Assembly (NCBI RefSeq): GCF_051859025.1
Contig: NZ_JBHYGL010000034.1
Location: 62,001-126,000 of the forward strand
Source: Falsiroseomonas sp051859025
Lineage (GTDB): Bacteria > Pseudomonadota > Alphaproteobacteria > Acetobacterales > Acetobacteraceae
Reading direction: 5' to 3'
DNA: 64,000 nucleotides
Shown here: positions 58,640 to 64,000 of the stretch, in pieces
How positions within the stretch are numbered: position 1 is the stretch's first letter
Layout: each line of letters starts with the position of its first letter
Position numbers and translations under genes: made by a program
Notes under the pieces: model-generated
The model's database searches: none
What the model saw: the letters and a program-made list of their open reading frames with translations, nothing else
Told to the model about the DNA's origin: nothing

Positions 58640-61600
58640 ATGAGGATCGCCGATCGTCCAGAACGGACGACACGGCCCGGCGCCGCAGGGCCCGGCACGC
58701 CGAGCAATCGGAAGGGCGCCGCCAGGGCGGCCGCGCCGATCGCCATCGTGGGCGCGGGCTGCAGGCTGCCGGGCGCGCCGGACCTTGATGCGCTGTGGCC
58801 GATGCTGGCGGCCGGCACGGATGCCGTGACATCGGTGCCGGCCGAGCGCTTCGTGAAGGAAGCCTTCTTCCACCCGCGCCGCGACGAATACGGCCGATCC
58901 TACACCTTCGCCGCCGGTACCATCGGCGATGCGCGCGGCTTCGATGCCGGCGCCTTCGGCATCTCCCCGCGGGAGGCGGCGGAGATGGACCCGCAGCAGC
59001 GCCTGCTGCTGGAAGTGACGGCGGAGGCGCTGGAGGATGCGGGCTGGCGCCCCTCCGCCATCGCCGGCCGCGCGGTCGGCGTCTTCGTCGGCGGGTCGGC
59101 GACGGATTACGCGGAACTCCGCCTGCCCGACACCAGCGGCGCCGACCGCTACTTCATGACAGGCAATGCGCTGTCCATCCTGTCCAACCGCCTGACCAAC
59201 GTCTTCGACCTGCGCGGCCCCGCGGAGACGATCGACACCGCCTGCTCCTCCTCCCTGGTCGCCCTCCACGCCGCCTGTGCGGCGCTGGCGGATGGGCGGC
59301 TGGAAGCGGCGGTGGTGGGGGGCGTGCAGATGCTGCTCTCCCCCTTCGCCTTCATCGGCTTCTCCCGCGCCGGCATGCTCTCCCCCACCGGGCGGTGCCG
59401 GGCCTTCGATGCGGCGGCGGATGGCTATGTGCGGGCGGAAGGCGCGGTGGCCCTGCTGCTGAAGCCGCTCGATGCCGCGCTCGCGGCCGGGGATGCGGTG
59501 CGGGGCGTCATCCTCGGCACCGGCGTGAACAGCGCCGGGCGCACCATCGGCCTGTCGCTGCCGAACCGGGAGGCGCAGGCGACCCTGATCCGCCGCGTCA
59601 TGGCCGAGGCAGGCATCACGCCGGATGACCTCGCCTATTTCGAGGCGCATGGCACCGGCACCCAGGTTGGCGACCCGACCGAGGCCTGGGCGATCGGCCA
59701 GGCCGCTGCCGGCCGTGCCCGGCCACTGCCGATCGGTTCCATCAAGACGAATATCGGCCATCTGGAGCCCGCCTCCGGCCTGGCGGGCCTGCTGAAGGCG
59801 ATGCTGGTGCTGGAACAGGGGCGCGTCCCGCCAACGCTGCACCAGGCCAACCCCAACCCGAACATCGATTTCGCCGCGCTGAACCTGCGCGTCGTGGGCG
59901 AGGCGGAGGCGCTGGACAGCCTGGCGCCGGGCAGCGTCGCCGGGGTGAATTCCTTCGGCTTCGGCGGCACCAACGCCACTGTCCTGCTGGGGCCGGCGCC
60001 GGCCCGCGCCGTGGTGCCCGCCGATGGCCGCCCCCTGGACCGCCCCCTGGCCCCCCCCCCGGGCGCGATGCCGCCGCTGGTGGTCTCCGCCCGATCCGCC
60101 GCGGCGCTGGCGGAACTGGCCGGGCGGTGGGAGGCGCGGCTGCGGGGCCAGGATGTCGCCGCCGCCGCCGCCCTGGCGCGCGGCGCGGCGCGATACCGGG
60201 ACCTCCTGCCCCACCGGTTGGTGCTGCGCGGCGGGGATGGCGATGCGCTGGCCGCCGCCATCGCCGCCTGGCGCCGCCCCGCCGGCACGCCAGAAGGCCC
60301 GCCTGCAGATGGGTCCGCGCCTGGGACCGCGACCGGCACCGCGACCGGGGGCGTGGCCAGCGCGGCGCAGTCCTCGCCCGGCGGCACCTGCTTCGTCTTC
60401 AGCGGCAATGGCGCGCAGCATGCAGGCATGGCCCGCGCCGCGCTGGCCCATTCCGCCGCCTTCCGCCGGGCCTTCCGCCCCGTCGATGCCGCGCTGGCCC
60501 CCCTGCTCGGCTGGTCGCCGCTCGCGATGCTGCGCGCCGGCGTCTCCGCCGCCGATCTGGCCGCGACCGATGTCGCGCAGCCCCTGCTCTTCGCCATCCA
60601 GGTCGCGAGCCTTGGCGCGCTGGCGGCGCAGGGCATCCGCGCGGACATGGTCCTCGGCCATTCGGTGGGGGAGGTCGCCGCCGCCCATGCCGCGGGGATC
60701 CTCGACCTGCCGGCGGCCGCCCGGCTCGTGGTTGCGCGCAGCCGGCACCAGCAGCGGATGCAGGGCGTGGGGCGCATGGCGGCCCTCGGCGCCGCCGCCG
60801 CCGATGCGGCCGCGATGATCGCCGAACTCGGCCCGGAAGCGGCGGGGCTGGAAGTCGCGGCCCTGAACGCCCCGGCTTCCGTCACCCTGGCCGGCCCCGG
60901 CCCCGCGCTGGCGGCGCTGCGGCCCCTGGCGGAAGGGCGGCGCCGTTCCTTCATCCCGCTCGACCTTGACTTCGCCTTCCACAGCAGCGCCATGGACCCG
61001 GTGCGGGACGGCCTGCTGGCCGACCTGGCCGATCTCGCGCCAGGGGCCGGGCGGCTGCCCATGGTCTCCACCGTCACCGGCCAGGCTCTGGACGGTGTGG
61101 CGGCGGGGGCGGCCTATTGGTGGGGCAACCTCCGCCAGCCCGTGCTGTTCGAAGCCGCGCTGCGTACCGCGCTGGACCGCGGCGCCCGGCTGTTCGTCGA
61201 AATCGGGCCGCACCCCGTCCTGCAATCCTACATGCGGGAGACGTTCCGCGCCGCCGCGGTGGAGGCCTCGCCCCTGGCCACGCTCAGCCGGCGCGACGCG
61301 GCGGGGCAGGACCCCTTCCCTGGCATCGCGGACCGCCTGGTGGCGGGCGGTGCCGATCCGCGCGGCGGCCCCGCCTTCCGCGCCCCCCGTTCCGGCAACC
61401 CGGCCGCGCGCCGCCTGCCGCTGACGCCCTTCGACCGCAGGCCCACCTGGCATGCCGCCACGGTGGAAAGCGCGCGGCTGGTGGACCCGGACCAGGATCA
61501 CCGGCTGCTCGGCTTCCGGCGGGGCAGCGAGCCCGGCACCTGGTCCCGCGCGCTCGACACCGACCTGGAGCCCTGGCTGGCCGACCATCGCCTGGGCCCC

Positions 61601-64000
61601 GATGCCGTGCTGCCGGCCTCCGCCATGCTGGACATGGCCCTGGCCGCCGCCCGAACCCGCCACCCCGAGGCCGTCGCGCTGGAAGTGGCGGAATTCCGCA
61701 TCCTCCGCCCCCTGGCGCTGGAGCCCGGGCGGACGCGGGAAGTGCGCAGCACGCTGGATGCCGCGGGGGCCTTCCGCCTGGAAAGCCGCCGCCGCCTGTC
61801 CGGCGACGCCTGGGCCCTGCATGCGGAAGGCGAGGCCCATGCGGTGACCGCCGCAGCCCTTGCCCTGCCGCCGGGCGGAGCCCTGTCCGATGCCGTGGTG
61901 ATCGACGGCGCCGCCATCCGCGGCCTGGCCGCCAGCCTCGGCCTGACCTACGGCCCCGCCTTCTCAGCGGTCGAACGGGTGGAGGCCAGCCTGCGCGCGG
62001 CCGATGGGCTGGGCCGCGCCCTGGTGCGCCTGGCGCTGCCGGACGCAGCCCCCCCCGATGCCGGCTTCCTGCTGCATCCCTCGCGCCTCGACGGCGCGCT
62101 GCAGGGCCTGTTCGGCCTGCTGGGGGAGGCTGGCCTGCCACCGGGCATCGGGCTTGCCCCCGTGCGCTTCGCCCGGGTGGTCGCGCGCCCGGGCGCCGTG
62201 CCGCCGGTGCTGGCGGAGGTGTCGCTGGTCCGTCGCGGTGCCCGGTCCGTCACCGCGCGCGCCGTGCTGCGCGATGCCGCCGGCCAGGCCGTGGCGCGGG
62301 TGGAAGGCGCTGTGTTCCAGATGTTCACGCAGATGTTCGGCCAGGCCGGCGCGCCCCCCGCCGCCGATGCCGCCTGGCGCATCGCACTCGCCCCCGCCGC
62401 GGAAGGCGCGCCGCCCGCCCCCGCTTTGGCCCCGGCCCTGGAAGCCGCACGGGCCGCCGCCGCGGGGATGGACCTGACGGAAGCCGCCCTGCTGCTGGAA
62501 GCGCATGTCGCCGCGGCCGCGCAGGCCTTCTACGCCGCCGATCCCGCCCATGCCGACGCACCGCCGGAGGCATCGCCCTACCACGCCTTCCTGCGCCGGG
62601 CGCTGATTGAGGATGGCGCGGCGGAGCCGCTGGCCCGCGGCGGCATCCGCCTGCTGCCCGATAGCGCCCTGCCGCCGGCCGAGGCCATCTGGCGTTCCGT
62701 GCTGGCGGAACAGCCGGGCCTGGCGCTCGACCTCGCCTGGATCGCCGATTCGGCGGAACGGCTGCCGGACGCGCTGCGCGGCCACATGCGCGATCCCGCG
62801 CCGCCGCCGGCCGAGGGACTGGCCATGGCGCAGCTGGCGGAGGCCGTCGCCGCCGCGGTGGGTGCCCTGGCCGCCGCCTGGCCGGAAACAAGGCCCATCC
62901 GTATCCTCGAAGTCGGCACCGCCGGAGGCGTGCTGGCGCGCCGCGTGCTGGCGCGGATCGCGCCGCTGGGCCGCGCCCTGGTCTATGTGGCGGCCGGCGA
63001 TGGCCATGTCGCCCTGCCCGCCCTTCCGCCGGGCCTGCCTGCGGGCAGCGCCCTGACGGGTGCCGTGTGGGACCCGCTCTCCGATGCCCCACCGCCGCTG
63101 GTCGCGGACCTCGTCATCGGGCTGGCCCCGGCGGCCCGCGCCCGGGCCGGGGTCGCGATGGCGGCGGCGCTGCGACGGGCACTGGCGGAAGGGGGCGCGC
63201 TGCTGCTCGCCGAACCCCTGCCCGGCCGCGTCTGGACCTTCGTCTGCGGCCAGGACCCGGCCTGGTGGAGCGGCCTCGGCCCCGATCCCGCGGGATCGGG
63301 CGGCGGGTCGCTGCCGGACGCCACGCTCTGGACAGGCCGCCTGGCCGATGCAGGCTTCCGGGCCGTGGCGGCGGAACCGCTGGGCTGTGCGCCCTGGCCC
63401 GCCTTGCTGCTGGTGGGCGAGGCCCCCCCGCCCCCCGCCGCCGCCCCGCCCGCGCCGCCGCGGACCCTGCTGCTGGCGGACCCCGCTTCCCTGCCCCTGG
63501 CCGATGCCCTGGCCGCCCGCCTGCTGCGCCGCGGCGGCAGCGTGGCGCGCGGCGTGCTGGGCGCCGCCATCGATGCCAGCGCGCTCAGCGGCGTGCGGCT
63601 GCTGTGCTGCGCCAGCCCGGACGCCACCAGCCTGCCCGGCACCCTCGCCGCGATCACGCGCCTGGCGGAAGCCGCGCAGGGCCAGGCCAGCGGCTTCATC
63701 CTGGCCACCAGCGGCGGCCAGCAGCCCGCCGAGGGCCAGCACGTCCCGGAAGCCGCCGCGCTGCTCGGCCTGATGCGCGTCCTGGCGAATGAGATGCCGT
63801 CGCTGCGCCCCCGCCGCATCGATGTCGCCCCCGGCATGGCGCCGGCCGCCGCGGCGCGGCGCCTGGCCGCCGAACTCGATTCGCCGGCGGCAGAGGCGGA
63901 GGTCACGCTCGGCCCCGACCAGCGCCTGGTTCCGCGCCTGCAGCCGGTGGTGCCGCCGCCGCCGGCCGGTCCCCTCATGCTCGGCATCGGCCAGCCCGGC
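58640..64000 (+). CDS. type I polyketide synthase (3' partial): KS-AT-DH-MT-like-...
   Basis: An open frame of 1787 codons that leaves the window without a stop. Order: ketosynthase (about 34-455) with C202 (DTACSSSL), H337 (EAHGTGT) and H374 (KTNIGHLE); acyltransferase with S675 (GHSVGE); dehydratase with H983 (DHRLGPDAVLP) and D1151 (LDGALQ); a methyltransferase-like region with ILEVGTAGG, probably degenerate; then LLGLMRVLANE, typical of the structural part before an enoylreductase, whose first residues are at the edge. There is no loading module, so a single-module, iterative synthase is likely. A C10 run encodes Pro in the KS-AT linker. AGGGCGAGGG precedes the ATG. Confidence 0.9.
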   Translation, partial: MRIADRPERTTRPGAAGPGTPSNRKGAARAAAPIAIVGAGCRLPGAPDLDALWPMLAAGTDAVTSVPAERFVKEAFFHPRRDEYGRSYTFAAGTIGDARGFDAGAFGISPREAAEMDPQQRLLLEVTAEALEDAGWRPSAIAGRAVGVFVGGSATDYAELRLPDTSGADRYFMTGNALSILSNRLTNVFDLRGPAETIDTACSSSLVALHAACAALADGRLEAAVVGGVQMLLSPFAFIGFSRAGMLSPTGRCRAFDAAADGYVRAEGAVALLLKPLDAALAAGDAVRGVILGTGVNSAGRTIGLSLPNREAQATLIRRVMAEAGITPDDLAYFEAHGTGTQVGDPTEAWAIGQAAAGRARPLPIGSIKTNIGHLEPASGLAGLLKAMLVLEQGRVPPTLHQANPNPNIDFAALNLRVVGEAEALDSLAPGSVAGVNSFGFGGTNATVLLGPAPARAVVPADGRPLDRPLAPPPGAMPPLVVSARSAAALAELAGRWEARLRGQDVAAAAALARGAARYRDLLPHRLVLRGGDGDALAAAIAAWRRPAGTPEGPPADGSAPGTATGTATGGVASAAQSSPGGTCFVFSGNGAQHAGMARAALAHSAAFRRAFRPVDAALAPLLGWSPLAMLRAGVSAADLAATDVAQPLLFAIQVASLGALAAQGIRADMVLGHSVGEVAAAHAAGILDLPAAARLVVARSRHQQRMQGVGRMAALGAAAADAAAMIAELGPEAAGLEVAALNAPASVTLAGPGPALAALRPLAEGRRRSFIPLDLDFAFHSSAMDPVRDGLLADLADLAPGAGRLPMVSTVTGQALDGVAAGAAYWWGNLRQPVLFEAALRTALDRGARLFVEIGPHPVLQSYMRETFRAAAVEASPLATLSRRDAAGQDPFPGIADRLVAGGADPRGGPAFRAPRSGNPAARRLPLTPFDRRPTWHAATVESARLVDPDQDHRLLGFRRGSEPGTWSRALDTDLEPWLADHRLGPDAVLPASAMLDMALAAARTRHPEAVALEVAEFRILRPLALEPGRTREVRSTLDAAGAFRLESRRRLSGDAWALHAEGEAHAVTAAALALPPGGALSDAVVIDGAAIRGLAASLGLTYGPAFSAVERVEASLRAADGLGRALVRLALPDAAPPDAGFLLHPSRLDGALQGLFGLLGEAGLPPGIGLAPVRFARVVARPGAVPPVLAEVSLVRRGARSVTARAVLRDAAGQAVARVEGAVFQMFTQMFGQAGAPPAADAAWRIALAPAAEGAPPAPALAPALEAARAAAAGMDLTEAALLLEAHVAAAAQAFYAADPAHADAPPEASPYHAFLRRALIEDGAAEPLARGGIRLLPDSALPPAEAIWRSVLAEQPGLALDLAWIADSAERLPDALRGHMRDPAPPPAEGLAMAQLAEAVAAAVGALAAAWPETRPIRILEVGTAGGVLARRVLARIAPLGRALVYVAAGDGHVALPALPPGLPAGSALTGAVWDPLSDAPPPLVADLVIGLAPAARARAGVAMAAALRRALAEGGALLLAEPLPGRVWTFVCGQDPAWWSGLGPDPAGSGGGSLPDATLWTGRLADAGFRAVAAEPLGCAPWPALLLVGEAPPPPAAAPPAPPRTLLLADPASLPLADALAARLLRRGGSVARGVLGAAIDASALSGVRLLCCASPDATSLPGTLAAITRLAEAAQGQASGFILATSGGQQPAEGQHVPEAAALLGLMRVLANEMPSLRPRRIDVAPGMAPAAAARRLAAELDSPAAEAEVTLGPDQRLVPRLQPVVPPPPAGPLMLGIGQPG

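Noticed and set aside
58795..59628. Plus-strand open frames inside the PKS region in other frames
   Set aside because: The true frame carries KS, AT and DH motifs continuously from 58640 to the edge; the others are Arg-rich shadows.
57176..61840. 1554-codon minus-strand open frame opposite the glycosyltransferase and PKS
   Set aside because: Gly/Arg/His-rich antisense shadow with no motifs, opposite two well-supported genes.

Overview
The window is high-GC chromosomal DNA that looks like an alphaproteobacterium of the Rhodospirillales/Acetobacteraceae kind (Roseomonas-like). The grounds are the very GC-rich third positions, tight ATGA/GTGA/TGATG stop-start overlaps, a fused Mo-hydroxylase, an RNase E with a long acidic insert in its S1 domain, and a mix of tripartite tricarboxylate transport, DUF4212 symporter and PrpE genes. 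This placement is an inference from gene content; no 16S gene is present. No tRNA, rRNA, CRISPR array, transposase or integrase was recognised.

Region by region. 1-7277: a tightly overlapping plus-strand operon, cut at its left end: hydantoinase B, FAD subunit, fused 2Fe-2S/molybdenum subunit, 6-hydroxynicotinate reductase-like protein, UPF0280 protein and a DUF1185 protein. It reads as an N-heterocycle (nicotinate-type) breakdown pathway. 7404-13914: N-formylglutamate amidohydrolase with a transglutaminase-like protein, a Prx5-type peroxiredoxin with a small partner, YqgE, MutL, a single-domain BLUF photoreceptor and an MBL-fold hydrolase. 14107-15636: an isolated parallel beta-helix protein in visibly lower-GC DNA, probably acquired. 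16066-31971: a DMT transporter, PyrD, a HAD phosphatase, a drug-efflux MFS protein, a Bug/TctC binding protein, an aspartoacylase-family protein with an ArgE-like deacylase, a DsbA-like thiol protein, a BepA-like M48 protease, a gamma-glutamyltransferase-like lipoprotein, an aminotransferase, a MORN protein, IspE and a TPR lipoprotein.

32122-44775: a small unknown gene, a frameshifted two-repeat secreted protein, a DUF4212/sodium-solute symporter unit with two trailing small membrane proteins, an MHS-type MFS transporter with a large inserted loop, and a four-gene acyl-CoA operon (PrpE, a crotonase lacking both usual catalytic Glu, an acyl-CoA synthetase, a sulfotransferase with an extra C-terminal domain). 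44860-44925 is a 21-codon micro-ORF behind a 16-nt near-maximal Shine-Dalgarno sequence. 45007-55759 is mostly housekeeping: phosphoesterase, class II aldolase, prfB, PBP1A, a cell-wall amidase and RNase E with a long leader. 55963-64000: a 2-hydroxyacid dehydrogenase, a GT4 glycosyltransferase and the start of a large type I polyketide synthase that runs off the right edge.

Most worth following up: the N-heterocycle operon, the micro-ORF with the extended SD, the G7 frameshift, the C10 tract in the PKS, the 77-bp palindromic element near 50.3 kb, and the several short tandem repeats and hairpins between genes. I saw no anti-phage island or mobile system.
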